Source: Amycolatopsis sp. DSM 110486 (lineage in GTDB: Bacteria > Actinomycetota > Actinomycetes > Mycobacteriales > Pseudonocardiaceae). From it: a stretch of 64,000 nt of DNA. Where the stretch lies: contig NZ_CP080519.1 in the NCBI RefSeq assembly GCF_019468465.1, positions 682,001 to 746,000 on the forward strand, read 5' to 3'. Below are positions 47,197 to 56,966 of this stretch, piece after piece. Position 1 is the stretch's first letter, and the number at the start of each line of letters is the position of its first letter. Position numbers and translations under genes: made by a program. Below the pieces are notes generated by a model. The model was not told the origin of the DNA, made no database searches, and saw nothing but the letters and a program-made list of their open reading frames with translations.

Positions 47197-50100
47197 TCAG
47201 CTCTGCTCCGAGGCGTGCACCGGCGGACCCGCCGGGCGCGACGCCGCCCGGCGCGACCGGCGCCGGGTGGGTCGCGTGGCCGGAGCCGGCACGTCGACCT
47301 CGGATTCGGCCTCCGAAGTCGACGCGGCCGCCTCAGCGGTCTCGGCGGTCTCGGCAACCTCGGTCTTCTCAACCGTCTCAACCGGCTGAGCCGCTTCCTC
47401 GACGGCCGGCGCCGGGGTCTCGGCGGCCGGGGCCGCCGTCTCCTGCGCCGTCTCCACCGTCTTCACGGCCTCCGCCAGTGGCTTCGGCTCGTCCTCGACG
47501 TGCGGCTCCGGCTCGCCCTCGTGCTCGCCCTTGTGGGACGCCGCCTTCGACGCGTTCACCATCGCCTGCACGGCCGACACCACGGACTCGCGCTGCTCGG
47601 GCGTGGGCGCCGGGGCCGGCTCCACGACCTTGGTGGGCTCGGCCTGCTGCTCGTCGCCCTTGCCGCGGCCGCGCGAGCGACGGGAGCTCTTGGTGTCCCC
47701 ACCGCCGCCGCCGTGGTTGTGGCCGTTGGTGCCGCCGCCGTTGCCGCCACCACCGGTGCGCTGCGGCTCGGTGGACACGATGACCCCGCGGCCCTTGCAG
47801 TGCTCACACGGCGTGGAGAACGCCTCGAGCAGGCCCGTGCCGATCTTCTTGCGGGTCATCTGCACCAGACCCAGCGACGTGACCTCGGCGACCTGGTGAC
47901 GCGTGCGGTCGCGGCCGAGGCACTCGGTGAGGCGGCGCAGCACCAGCTCGCGGTTGGACTCGAGCACCATGTCGATGAAGTCGATCACGATGATGCCGCC
48001 GATGTCGCGCAGCCGCAGCTGGCGGACGATCTCCTCCGCCGACTCCAGGTTGTTGCGCGTCACCGTCTCTTCGAGGTTGCCGCCCGAGCCGGTGAACTTG
48101 CCGGTGTTGACGTCGATCACCGTCATCGCCTCGGTGCGGTCGATGACGAGGTAACCACCCGAGGGCAGCCAGACCTTGCGGTCGAGCGCCTTCGTGATCT
48201 GCTCGTCGATCCGGTGGTCGGCGAACACGTCGCCGGTGCCGGTGTAGCGCTTGAGGCGGTCGGCCAGGTCCGGGGCCACGTGCTCCACGTACGAGTGGAT
48301 CGTGTCAAACGACTTGCCGCCCTGCACTTCGAGCTTGGCGAAGTCCTCGGTGAACAGGTCGCGCACGACCTTCACCAGCAGGTCGGGCTCTTCGTAGAGC
48401 ATGGTCGGCGTGCCGCCCTTTTTGGCGGAACCGGCGTCGGCCTTCTCCTTGATGACGTCCCACTGCACCTTGAGGCGCCGGACGTCGCGGTCGAGCTCCT
48501 CCTCGACGATGCCTTCCGACGCGGTGCGGATGATCACGCCCGCGTCCTCCGGGACGATCCGCTTGAGGATGTCCTTGAGCCGGCGCCGCTCGTTCTCCGG
48601 CAGCTTGCGCGAGATGCCCGTGGCCCCGCCGGCCGGCACGTAGACCAGGAAGCGGCCGGGCAGCGAGATCTGCGTGGTCAGCCGGGCGCCCTTGTGCCCG
48701 ACCGGGTCCTTCGTGACCTGCACGAGCACGCTGTCGCCGGTGGACAGGGCCTGCTCGATCTTGCGGGCCTTGCCCTCCAGGCCTGCGGCGTCCCAGTCGA
48801 CCTCACCGGCGTAGAGCACGGCGTTGCGGCCGCGGCCGATGTCGATGAACGCGGCCTCCATGCTCGGCAGCACGTTCTGCACGCGGCCGAGGTAGACGTT
48901 GCCCACGATCGACCCGGTGCCGGCCGAGGTGACGAAGTGCTCCACGAGCACGCCGTCCTCGAGCACCGCGATCTGCGTGGAGTCGCCCTTCTCGGCGACG
49001 ACCATCGTGCGCTCCACCGACTCGCGGCGGGCGAGGAACTCGGCCTCCGACAGGATCGGGGCGCGGCGGCGGCCGGCCTCGCGACCGTCGCGGCGGCGCT
49101 GACGCTTGGCCTCCAGGCGCGTGGAGCCGCGCACGCTGCGCACCTCGTCGCGCGCCGGGCGCTCGGGCTGCTCGGCCTTCGCCTGGCGCACGTGGGTGAC
49201 GGTGTTGGGCGGGTCGTCGGTGGTCGCGTCGGACCCGTCGTCGTCCCCGCCCTTGCGACGGCGGCGACGGCGCCGGCGGCGGCTGCCGCCCTCGCCGTCG
49301 GAGTCGCCGTCGGCATCGGCTTCGCCGGACGAGTCCTCGGACTCGGTCTGCTCGCCCTGCTCGGAGTCGGCCTTGTCGGCCTGCTTCTCGGGCTTGTCGG
49401 CCTGTTTCTCGGCTTGCTTGTCGTCCTGCTTCGCCGAGCCGCGCTTGCGGTCCGGCTCGTCGGCGGGCTCGTCGTCTTCGGTGCCGCCCTCGTCGCCGCC
49501 CTTGCCCCGGCCGCGGCCACGGCGGCCGCGACGACGCCGGCGACGACCGGCTGCGCCGTCTTCGTCGTCGTCGGAGCGATCGTCGGTGTCCTCGCCCGTG
49601 GTGTCCTCGGCCTGCTCGTCCTCGGCCGGCGCTTCCTCGGCGACCGGCTTCGGGCCGACGCCGAACACCGGCGCGGGCCGGTTGCGCGCGGGCCGCTCAC
49701 CGGCGGGCTCGGGCTCCGGCGGCAGGAAGACCGGCGACGGCGCGGCGAACACCGGCACGTGCACCGGGCGCTTGGCCTGCGCCCGCTCCGGCTCCTCGGC
49801 CTCGACCTCGGCGGGCGGGTGGCTCACGACGACGGCGGGCACGGCGGCCCGGCGGACGCGGCGGCGCGGCTCGCGCTGCTCGGGGGCGGCCTGCTCTTCG
49901 GCGGGCTGCTCGGTGGTCTCGGCGCTTTCGGTGCTTTCGGCCTGGACGGGTTCGGGCTGAGCCGGCTGCTCAGTGACCTCGGGGACCTCGGTGACCTCAG
50001 GGGTCGCGGTGCTCTCGGCCGCCGCGGTGACCTCGGGCGTGCTCTCGGCCGCTTCGGCCGGGGCGAGCGCCTCGGCCACCTTGACCGCGACCTCGCGCGT

Positions 50101-50292
50101 CACGCTCGACTGCGCGCTGCGGGGGCTCTCGCCCAGCTCGGCCAGCTTGGCGAGCAGGTCGCGGCTGCTGGAGCCCAGCAGCTTGGCGAGCGCGTGCACG
50201 CGAATGCGCGGCGGCAGCTCTCCCAGCTGACTGGTCACGGGTGCGGCGGTATTCCCGCCGGTCTGATCGGCGGGTGTGTCCGCGTTCGACAT
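47197..50292 (-). CDS. rne: Ribonuclease E/G with N-terminal IF2-N-like domain
   Basis: This 1031-residue endoribonuclease processes rRNA and mRNA. Residues about 25-75 ([27 protein letters not shown]) resemble the IF2 N-terminal domain. A long acidic/Arg-rich disordered region follows to about 440. The catalytic core runs from about 460 to 870 (S1 part with [32 protein letters not shown] and IVIDFIDM with catalytic Asp; Zn-link CEHCKGRG). The C-terminal tail is Pro/Ala/Glu-rich. The ATG at 50292 follows GGAGGAG. Confidence 0.95.
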   Translation of the reverse strand: MSNADTPADQTGGNTAAPVTSQLGELPPRIRVHALAKLLGSSSRDLLAKLAELGESPRSAQSSVTREVAVKVAEALAPAEAAESTPEVTAAAESTATPEVTEVPEVTEQPAQPEPVQAESTESAETTEQPAEEQAAPEQREPRRRVRRAAVPAVVVSHPPAEVEAEEPERAQAKRPVHVPVFAAPSPVFLPPEPEPAGERPARNRPAPVFGVGPKPVAEEAPAEDEQAEDTTGEDTDDRSDDDEDGAAGRRRRRRGRRGRGRGKGGDEGGTEDDEPADEPDRKRGSAKQDDKQAEKQADKPEKQADKADSEQGEQTESEDSSGEADADGDSDGEGGSRRRRRRRRRKGGDDDGSDATTDDPPNTVTHVRQAKAEQPERPARDEVRSVRGSTRLEAKRQRRRDGREAGRRRAPILSEAEFLARRESVERTMVVAEKGDSTQIAVLEDGVLVEHFVTSAGTGSIVGNVYLGRVQNVLPSMEAAFIDIGRGRNAVLYAGEVDWDAAGLEGKARKIEQALSTGDSVLVQVTKDPVGHKGARLTTQISLPGRFLVYVPAGGATGISRKLPENERRRLKDILKRIVPEDAGVIIRTASEGIVEEELDRDVRRLKVQWDVIKEKADAGSAKKGGTPTMLYEEPDLLVKVVRDLFTEDFAKLEVQGGKSFDTIHSYVEHVAPDLADRLKRYTGTGDVFADHRIDEQITKALDRKVWLPSGGYLVIDRTEAMTVIDVNTGKFTGSGGNLEETVTRNNLESAEEIVRQLRLRDIGGIIVIDFIDMVLESNRELVLRRLTECLGRDRTRHQVAEVTSLGLVQMTRKKIGTGLLEAFSTPCEHCKGRGVIVSTEPQRTGGGGNGGGTNGHNHGGGGGDTKSSRRSRGRGKGDEQQAEPTKVVEPAPAPTPEQRESVVSAVQAMVNASKAASHKGEHEGEPEPHVEDEPKPLAEAVKTVETAQETAAPAAETPAPAVEEAAQPVETVEKTEVAETAETAEAAASTSEAESEVDVPAPATRPTRRRSRRAASRPAGPPVHASEQS

Positions 50293-50788
50293 GTGTCTCC
50301 TCCGCCCCCGGGCGCGTCTGCCGGTTCTCACCGGTCATGACGCGGCCGCGCAGGGGCCCTTTCTGTTCCGTGCCCGCCGTGGTGGTGACCAGCGGCGGGA
50401 ATCCTTGCGTGGCAAACCGTGCGGTCCACCGGGGTTCGGCGAACCGGGCACGGTCAGGTCTCCTCGGCGGCGCGCCGGCCTGGCTCCGACCCCTCGCGGG
50501 CCAGCCCCACCACGTCGAGCTGCCCGGCCTCCCGGGGGCGACGCGAGTGGTGCCGGTCCGGCACTCCTCCGGACCACTCACGACGCAGGCAGGATGCCCG
50601 TCGTCGAGGCGGTCGACGTGAGTATCCCACACCCGGGGGTGCACCCGGTGTAGTCGGTGCCCTGCGCGGCCCGTGGCGGTGCGAACTTGGCCGTTCCGCT
50701 TGTCCCGCCGCCCGAGCCTGGTTACCGTGCGGCTCGGGCACGCGTGCGCGCGGGTGCCCGGCGTTTCCTGCATCCGGTAGGAGGTCCG
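50293..50788. other. 496-base divergent spacer (rne leader and peptidase promoter)
   Basis: This region carries the promoters of rne (-) and the peptidase gene (+) and probably a long rne 5' leader. No frame in it looks coding and no known RNA class was recognised. TAGGAGG at 50778-50784 is the peptidase ribosome site. Confidence 0.5.
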
Positions 50789-52231
50789 GTGTCCCTGCTG
50801 GCGCGGCCGCTGCGCGCGGCCGTGTGCCTCGTCGCGGTGCTCTGCGGGTGCCTCGCCGCCGGCCCGGCGAGCGCGGACGAGCCGAGCTGCCACCCGTCCG
50901 GGCGAACCTTGCGCTACGTCGTCGCCTTCGACCGGGGCACCTCCGAAGACTCCGCACGCGAGCAGGTGGAAGCCGCCTGCGGTCACCCGTCCGGGTACTA
51001 CCCGCAGATCGCCGTCGGCATCGTCACTTCGGATGATCCGGACTTCGGGTCGAATATCGGGCTCGACCGGGCGTTCAGTGCGCAAGACACCCGGCTGGCG
51101 GCGCAGCGCGCGAGCGGCGACACGGTGCCGCCGCAGCCCGCGCGGGCTGAGCTGCACCTGAGCGACCCCGCGCAGGTGTCCACGGCCGACCTGTCGGGTG
51201 AGCAGTGGGACATGAAGATGATCGGCGCGACCTTCGCGCACCAGGTGAGCGAAGGCAGCCGCGACGTGGTGGTCGGCGTGCTCGACTCCGGCGTCGACCC
51301 GAGCCACCCCGATCTCGCCGCCGCGATCGACCCGGCCGACTCCGCGGGCTGCCTCACCGGCGTCCCCGATCCGCGGCCGGCGGCCTGGCAACCCACGACT
51401 TCGGTGCACGGCACGCACGTGGCCGGCATCATCGCCGCGGCCGACGACGGCAAGGGCGTGACGGGCGTCGCTCCCGGTGTGCGGATCGCCTCGGTGAAGG
51501 TGATCGACGACCGCGGCTACGCCGATCCCGAGGCCGCGGTGTGCGGGCTGATGTGGTCGGCGGCGCACCACCTGCCCGTGACCAACAGCAGCTGGTTCGT
51601 GAACCCGTGGTCCCTCTCGTGCGTGCGCGGCAACGACCGTGGCGTCGTCCACGAGGTGCTGGCGCGCGCGGTGGAGTACGCCACGTCGGCCGGGACGCTG
51701 AACGTCGCGGCGGCGACCAATGAGGCCGTGGACCTGACACCGTCGGCCCACTCGGGCGTGCCGACGGCCGGGGCCGCGAAATGCGAAGCGCTGCCGGCGG
51801 GCCTGCGTGACGTGGTGGCGGTGTCGGCCGTGGGGGCGGACCGAGTGAAGGCCGGTTACAGCTCGTACGGCCTCGGTGTGGTGGATGTCACCGCGCCCGG
51901 CGGCGAGGCCGGGCGCTGCGTGGTGTCGACCGTGCCCGGGGGCTACGCGCCGCTGTGCGGCACGTCGATGGCCGCCCCCCACGTCGCCGGCGTGCTGGCG
52001 CTGCTCAAGTCGGCGCACCCCGGCATGTCGGCCGCGGACCTGCGCCGCTCCCTGGAGACGGCGGCCACGCCCATGCCGTGCCCCGACGACTACGACCTCA
52101 CCGGCGACGGCACCCAGGACGCCTACTGCGCCGGCTACGACAGCTACAACGGCTTCTACGGCCACGGCCTCGTCGACGCGCTCGCCGCCGTGACCCCGCC
52201 GGAGACGGGCCCGCCGAACCCCGCGAGATAG
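50789..52231 (+). CDS. Secreted S8 (subtilisin-type) serine peptidase
   Basis: This 480-residue exported peptidase has a signal peptide to about residue 29, a pro-region, then the catalytic triad Asp166 (GVLDSGVDPSHPDL), His207 (SVHGTHVAGI) and Ser393 (CGTSMAAPHVAG), with oxyanion Asn266. Several Cys pairs suggest disulfides. No cell-wall anchor is seen at the C-terminus. The GTG at 50789 follows TAGGAGG. The LuxR-type gene starts 62 bases downstream on the same strand. Confidence 0.93.
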   Translation: MSLLARPLRAAVCLVAVLCGCLAAGPASADEPSCHPSGRTLRYVVAFDRGTSEDSAREQVEAACGHPSGYYPQIAVGIVTSDDPDFGSNIGLDRAFSAQDTRLAAQRASGDTVPPQPARAELHLSDPAQVSTADLSGEQWDMKMIGATFAHQVSEGSRDVVVGVLDSGVDPSHPDLAAAIDPADSAGCLTGVPDPRPAAWQPTTSVHGTHVAGIIAAADDGKGVTGVAPGVRIASVKVIDDRGYADPEAAVCGLMWSAAHHLPVTNSSWFVNPWSLSCVRGNDRGVVHEVLARAVEYATSAGTLNVAAATNEAVDLTPSAHSGVPTAGAAKCEALPAGLRDVVAVSAVGADRVKAGYSSYGLGVVDVTAPGGEAGRCVVSTVPGGYAPLCGTSMAAPHVAGVLALLKSAHPGMSAADLRRSLETAATPMPCPDDYDLTGDGTQDAYCAGYDSYNGFYGHGLVDALAAVTPPETGPPNPAR

Positions 52232-52293
52232 GCCGTCGGTGCCCCGGGTTGGATGTCCGGACGCGGTTCCGCTGACGTGCGCGAGGAGGTGCG

Positions 52294-53256
52294 GTGCTCG
52301 AAGCGCTCGGCCTGACCGCCGACGAGGAGCGGGTGTTCCGCATGCTCGTGGGCGGCTACCGCGCCGCGGCCGGCGAGGTGGCCACGCGGCTGGGGCTCGC
52401 CGTGGCCGAGGCCGAGCGGGTACTCGGCTCGCTCGTGGCCAAACGGCTCGTGAGCCGCACCGGCGAGCACTACGTGCCGGCGCCGCCCGACGTCTCGCTC
52501 GGACCGTTGCTGCGCCACGGCCAGTCGGAGCTCGACCACGCCCGCGCCGCCGTCACGGAGCTGGCCGAGCAGTACCGCGACAGCGCGCGGCGGCGCGATT
52601 CGTCACGGCTGGTCGAGGTCGTCACCGGCGCGGAGGCGATCCGGCAGCAGGCACTGAGCCTCCAGCGCGACGCGCGCGAGGAGGTGCTGTGGTTCTGCCG
52701 CGAGGCACCGATCGCCATGCCGGCAGCCGACAACGACGAGGAGTTCCGCGCCCTGGCCCGCGGCGTGCGCTTCCGGGTGCTGTATGAGACCGCGCTGCTC
52801 GAAGAACCGGGCGCGATCGCGGGCCTGGCCGAGGGCATCCGCCTGGGCGAACGGGCGCGCACGATCGCGAAGCTGCCCGTGCGCCTCGCCGTGGCCGACC
52901 GGGCGCTCGCGCTGTGCCCGCTCGCCGACGACGAGGCCACCGGCGAGCCGACCGCCGCGCTCGTGCTGGGCAGCAGCCTGGTGACCGCGCTGGTGGCGCT
53001 GTTCGAGAGCTACTGGGAACGCGCGTCTCCCCTTCGCATCGACGGCGTCCCCGCCGACGCGCAGTTGTCGCCCGACGAGCGCCGGATGCTGTCTCTCCTC
53101 GTCGGCGGCGTGAGCGACAAGTCGATAGCGAAGCACCTCGGGGTGAGCCACCGGACGGTTCAGCGGCGGTTGCAGGACCTGATGCAGCGGGCGGACGCGC
53201 AGAGCCGGATGCAGCTGGCGTGGCAGGTCGCGAAACTCGGGTGGCTGGACGGCTGA
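52294..53256 (+). CDS. TrmB/LuxR-type transcriptional regulator
   Basis: This 320-residue protein has an N-terminal winged-HTH/TrmB-like part (LTADEERVFRMLVGGYRAAAGEVATRLGL), a middle phospholipase-D-like/unknown sensing region (VVTGAEAIRQQALSLQRDAREEVLWFCREAP) and a C-terminal LuxR HTH (LSPDERRMLSLLVGGVSDKSIAKHLGVSHRTVQRRLQDL). GAGGAGG precedes the GTG. It likely controls the upstream peptidase (inference from adjacency). Confidence 0.85.
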   Translation: MLEALGLTADEERVFRMLVGGYRAAAGEVATRLGLAVAEAERVLGSLVAKRLVSRTGEHYVPAPPDVSLGPLLRHGQSELDHARAAVTELAEQYRDSARRRDSSRLVEVVTGAEAIRQQALSLQRDAREEVLWFCREAPIAMPAADNDEEFRALARGVRFRVLYETALLEEPGAIAGLAEGIRLGERARTIAKLPVRLAVADRALALCPLADDEATGEPTAALVLGSSLVTALVALFESYWERASPLRIDGVPADAQLSPDERRMLSLLVGGVSDKSIAKHLGVSHRTVQRRLQDLMQRADAQSRMQLAWQVAKLGWLDG

Positions 53257-53273
53257 CTGTCCACTGAGGACCA

Positions 53274-53304
53274 GGGCCGGGTGTCCACCGCGGACACCCG
53301 GCCC
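53274..53304. terminator. Bidirectional terminator between the LuxR-type and BNR genes
   Basis: A perfect 13-bp stem (GGGCCGGGTGTCC at 53274-53286 with its complement at 53292-53304) and a 5-base loop ACCGC lie between two convergent genes. Confidence 0.85.
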
Positions 53305-53310
53305 CGCGGA

Positions 53311-55242
53311 TCAGTGCAAGGGCAGGCGGTAGACGCCCGCGCCCGTGCCGGCCAGCAGCCAGTGGCCGTCGGCGGAGGGCAGGAGGGTGCGGACGTCGCG
53401 GTCGGCCGGTTGGGTGGGCAGCTTGGTGAAGTGGCGACCGCCGTCGTGGCTGAGGAGGACGCCGGCGCCGGGTTCGTACTTGTCGGCGGAGGACACGTAG
53501 AGAGTGCCGTCGCGGGTGAAGGCGGCGTCGGAGTAGCCGGCCGTGCCGAGGCCGACCGCAGGGCGGAAGGTGGCGCCGCCGTCGGTGCTGACCTTGACGA
53601 AGCCGACCCCGGTGACCACGACGTGGCGGGCGTCGCGCGGGTCGACGGTCACGTGGGCGACCTCGCCGTCGAAGAGCTTCTGCGCGGTGGCGCCGCCGTC
53701 GGTGCTGCGGTAGAGGCCGGTGACGTCGCCGATCCACACGGCGCCGCGGGAGCGCGGGTCGACGGCGATCGACTGCACGCCGTCGAGGCCGGCGAGCGCG
53801 TGCTGCGTCAGCGTGCGGCCGCCGTCGTGGCTCGTGTAGACGGCGGGCGTGAGGTAGCTGCCCGCGTAGACCGTGTTCGGGTCGCGCGGGTCGACGGCGA
53901 GCGCGCGGGAGTTGCCCGGCACGGTCGCGAACTGCTGCCAGGTGGTGCCGCCGTCGCCGGAGTGTTCGACGGTGAAGCAGTCGACCTCGCAGTAGCCCTG
54001 GCGCACGCGCAGCACGGCCTTGGCCGACACCGTCGCGAGCGCGCCGATGGAGTTGCCCAAGGTGTCCGGGGCCTGGCCGGTCCAGCCCCAGTCCTGGTAG
54101 CCGCGCGGGAGGTGCGCCGCGAACGGCGCCGTCGAGCGGTAGGTGCCACTGCGCGTGGCCGCGACGAGTGCCGGGCCGACGCTCGCGAGCGCGTTGACCT
54201 CGGTGTCGGGCACGCCGATGCGCCGGAACGTCACCGAGTCCCGCGTGCTGAAGATCCCCGCGGCCGCTGCCACGACCTGCTCGTGCGGGCGGTCGGGGAA
54301 GCTGCCGATCTCGGAGTAGAGGTCGATCGCACCGGTCGCGGCCGGGTGGTCGGTCCACGTGCGGCCGCGGTCGCGGCTGACCCAGACATCGCGGGCGCCG
54401 GCGCTGCCGTCGGGCTGCGGCGAGGCGATGGACTGGACCTCGAGCTCCCCGGCGGAGGTCAGCCCGGTGAACGCCGTCGCGTCGTCGGCGCCCCACGGAC
54501 CGGTCAGCGTGCGGAAGGTCCGGCCGCCGTCGGTGGAGAGCACGCCGCTGCCGAGCACACCCGAGCCGACGACAATGCCGTCCGCCGCGGCCAGGTTCGC
54601 GAGGTACGACGAGCCGGGCACCGAGAGCTTGCGCGGTGCGCGCGGGTGGCTCAGCGCGTCGTCGACGACGTGGATTTCGCTGCTGGTGGACAGGAACAGG
54701 TGGTCGCCGTCGAGGGCGAGGTCGGTGACGCCCGCCGGCGCGCCCGGGAGCTTCGCCCAGTGGCGGCCGTGGTCGGTGCTGGTGAGCACGCCGTCGTCGC
54801 CCGCCGCGAACACGTCCTCGCCCGAAGGCGAGACCACCACGGACGCGAGCAGGCCCGGACTCGTGGCGACGGAGCGGAACGTGCGCGCCGCGTCATCGCT
54901 GCGCAGCACCTCGCCGGTGCCCGTGGCCGGGTCGGTGGCCGCGACGTAGACGACGGACCCTTCGCGCGGGTCAGCCGCGATCGCGGTGCCGTTGGCGCCC
55001 AACGGACCTGGCGTGGTCCAGGTGTCGCCGTGGTCGTCGGTGCGGTAGACGGCGCGGCCGCTGTCGGGCAGCACGTACAGCCGCGCCGGGGCGTCGGGCG
55101 TGAACGCGAGGTGGCCGCCGGCGCTGTTCGGGCCGACGAGCTGCCACGGCTGCGTGTGGGCGGGCTCGGCCAAGGCGGGGACGGCCAGGGCGAGGGACAA
55201 GCCGGCGGTGAGCGCGGCCAGCTTCAGGGGTCTTCCGTGCAT
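53311..55242 (-). CDS. Secreted BNR/sialidase-like beta-propeller protein
   Basis: This 643-residue protein has a signal peptide (to about residue 25, ending ALAEPAH) and many BNR/Asp-box repeats of the form S-DGG-TW (SDDAARTFRS, STDGGRTFRT, SRDRGRTWTD, SGDGGTTWQQ, SHDGGRTLTQ, STDGGATFRP). This is a two-propeller architecture like exo-sialidases or xyloglucanases, or Vps10-like sensors. No catalytic Asp/Glu pair can be assigned with certainty. Its ATG is at 55242. Secreted, probably binds or cleaves polysaccharide. Confidence 0.85.
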   Translation of the reverse strand: MHGRPLKLAALTAGLSLALAVPALAEPAHTQPWQLVGPNSAGGHLAFTPDAPARLYVLPDSGRAVYRTDDHGDTWTTPGPLGANGTAIAADPREGSVVYVAATDPATGTGEVLRSDDAARTFRSVATSPGLLASVVVSPSGEDVFAAGDDGVLTSTDHGRHWAKLPGAPAGVTDLALDGDHLFLSTSSEIHVVDDALSHPRAPRKLSVPGSSYLANLAAADGIVVGSGVLGSGVLSTDGGRTFRTLTGPWGADDATAFTGLTSAGELEVQSIASPQPDGSAGARDVWVSRDRGRTWTDHPAATGAIDLYSEIGSFPDRPHEQVVAAAAGIFSTRDSVTFRRIGVPDTEVNALASVGPALVAATRSGTYRSTAPFAAHLPRGYQDWGWTGQAPDTLGNSIGALATVSAKAVLRVRQGYCEVDCFTVEHSGDGGTTWQQFATVPGNSRALAVDPRDPNTVYAGSYLTPAVYTSHDGGRTLTQHALAGLDGVQSIAVDPRSRGAVWIGDVTGLYRSTDGGATAQKLFDGEVAHVTVDPRDARHVVVTGVGFVKVSTDGGATFRPAVGLGTAGYSDAAFTRDGTLYVSSADKYEPGAGVLLSHDGGRHFTKLPTQPADRDVRTLLPSADGHWLLAGTGAGVYRLPLH

Positions 55243-55326
55243 CCGGTCAGCCTGGGGCAGTCCGGGCGCGCCGTCACGATCTTCGCCGTGGCCGAAATAC
55301 GACAGGTCGCACTTTGGACACCCCGA

Positions 55327-56163
55327 TCAGGTCAGCAGGAGCTTCGCGATCCGCCGCGTCGACCCCCACACGCCGATCGCCGCGAGCACCAGCAGGTAGG
55401 CGAGGTTGCCCGCCATGCTCCACGAGAAGAAGCCCGTGGCGAGGCCGCGCATGAGCTCGATGCCGTGGTACAGCGGGAAACAGCGGACCACCCACTGCAG
55501 TGCCTCGGGGTAGACCGTGATCGGGAAGAACGTGGTGGAGAACAGGAACATCGGCATCAGCACGAGCTGGATGTAGTCGAACTGCGACGTCGACTTCAGG
55601 TAGCTCACGAGCGTGATGCTGATGGCCGAGAACGCGAACGACACCAGTAGCGCCACCGGCAGGAGCAGCAGCGCCCACCACGACGTGAGCAGTCCCATCG
55701 CGCCCGTGACGGCCATGAACGCCACCGAGTACAGCCCGCCGCGCAGCATGGCCCAGCCGATCTCCCCCAGCGCGACGTCGAGCGGGCCGATGGGCGTGGC
55801 GAGCATGGCGTCGTACGTCTTCGCGTAGCGCAGCTTGAAGAACAGGTTGTACGTGCTCTCGAACACGGCCCCGTTCATCGCCGACGACGCCAGCAGCGCA
55901 GGCGCCACGAACGCGACGTAGCTCATCGGCCGCCCGTCGGGCCCCGGCACGGTCTGGACCAGTTTGCCGAACCCGACCTGGAACGCGAGCAGGTAGAACA
56001 ACGGCTCCAGCGCGCCGGACAGCAGGATCGTCCACGACCGCCCGTAGACGGTGACCGCCCGCTCGATCAACGCGCCGGCGCGCCCGCTGTACATGCCGGG
56101 CGGCAGCACGCGGATGAGCAGCCCGCGGCGCCGCGGGATCTCGGGTGCACGGAGGTCGGTCAT
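55327..56163 (-). CDS. ABC-2 type exporter, permease subunit 2
   Basis: This 278-residue six-helix ABC-2 permease has LYHGIELMRGLATG near the C-terminus and the NodJ-like pattern FFPITVYPEALQWVVRCFPLYHG. The ATG overlaps the stop of the first permease by one base (TGATG). Together with the next two genes it forms a NodIJ/DrrAB-like exporter of lipid, polysaccharide or drug. Confidence 0.9.
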   Translation of the reverse strand: MTDLRAPEIPRRRGLLIRVLPPGMYSGRAGALIERAVTVYGRSWTILLSGALEPLFYLLAFQVGFGKLVQTVPGPDGRPMSYVAFVAPALLASSAMNGAVFESTYNLFFKLRYAKTYDAMLATPIGPLDVALGEIGWAMLRGGLYSVAFMAVTGAMGLLTSWWALLLLPVALLVSFAFSAISITLVSYLKSTSQFDYIQLVLMPMFLFSTTFFPITVYPEALQWVVRCFPLYHGIELMRGLATGFFSWSMAGNLAYLLVLAAIGVWGSTRRIAKLLLT

Positions 56164-56966
56164 CACGCCACCAGCCGGCGGTAGAACCAGCGGTGGGCCA
56201 GCGCCCAGCCCACCACGACGAGAGCCACCAGGTACGCCACGTGCCCGAGCACCGCGAGCCCGCCGACGCCGCCGAGCGTGCCGGCCCGTGCGAGCTGCGT
56301 GCCGTGCCACAGCGGCGACAGCCACGCGAGCCACCGCAGGTACAGCGGGATCTGGGTGATCGGGAAGAACGTGCCCGAGAACAACGTCATCGGCATCACC
56401 ACGAAGCGGAACAGCAGCCCGAAGCGCTGGCCCTCGTCGAACGTCTTCGCGGCGAGCGCTGTCATCGGGGCTGCGCAGGCGAGGCCGGTGAGCGTGCCGA
56501 CGAGGACCACCAGGACCGCGCCGAAGTTCTGCCACGCGCCGAAGAACACGGCGATCACCGCGTAGATCGCGCCCGCGAGGGTGATTTTCAGCGCGGCCCA
56601 GATGAAGTGCGCGCCGACGAGCTGGCCGGCGGACACGGGCGTCGCCGTGACCGCCAAGTAGTCCTTCTGCCACTTGAAGCCCGACAGCACCGGGTACGTC
56701 GAGTCGCCGACGCCGAGCTGGGCCGCGCCCGCCACGAGCAACGCCGGGGCGACGTACACGAGGTACGACACGCCGCCCGTCGCCGGGCCCGCCTGCACCT
56801 GGGAGCCGAAGCCGAGGCCCATGGCGGCCAGGAAGAGCACCGGTTGCAGGCCCGTGGAGTACAACGTGCTCACCCAGTGGCGCCGGTACCACATCCAGTG
56901 GCCCTCGACGCGCAGCCACGCGCCGCGCCAAGGACCGACGACGCGGCCGGTCGAAGACACCGTCAT
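56163..56966 (-). CDS. ABC-2 type exporter, permease subunit 1
   Basis: This 267-residue six-helix ABC-2 permease has the same FFPITQIPLYLRWLAWLSPLWHG block as its partner, showing an ancient duplication. The ATG at 56966 is used; a TTG three bases upstream is a weaker start. It overlaps the ATPase stop (TGATG) and the next permease start, so all three are coupled. Confidence 0.9.
   Translation of the reverse strand: MTVSSTGRVVGPWRGAWLRVEGHWMWYRRHWVSTLYSTGLQPVLFLAAMGLGFGSQVQAGPATGGVSYLVYVAPALLVAGAAQLGVGDSTYPVLSGFKWQKDYLAVTATPVSAGQLVGAHFIWAALKITLAGAIYAVIAVFFGAWQNFGAVLVVLVGTLTGLACAAPMTALAAKTFDEGQRFGLLFRFVVMPMTLFSGTFFPITQIPLYLRWLAWLSPLWHGTQLARAGTLGGVGGLAVLGHVAYLVALVVVGWALAHRWFYRRLVA

Noticed and set aside
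47164..50340. Plus-strand open frame of 1058 codons opposite rne
   Set aside because: It is the mirror of the rne coding strand: extremely Leu/Gly/Arg/His-rich repetitive protein without domains, caused by high GC codon bias. The minus-strand product has all RNase E motifs.
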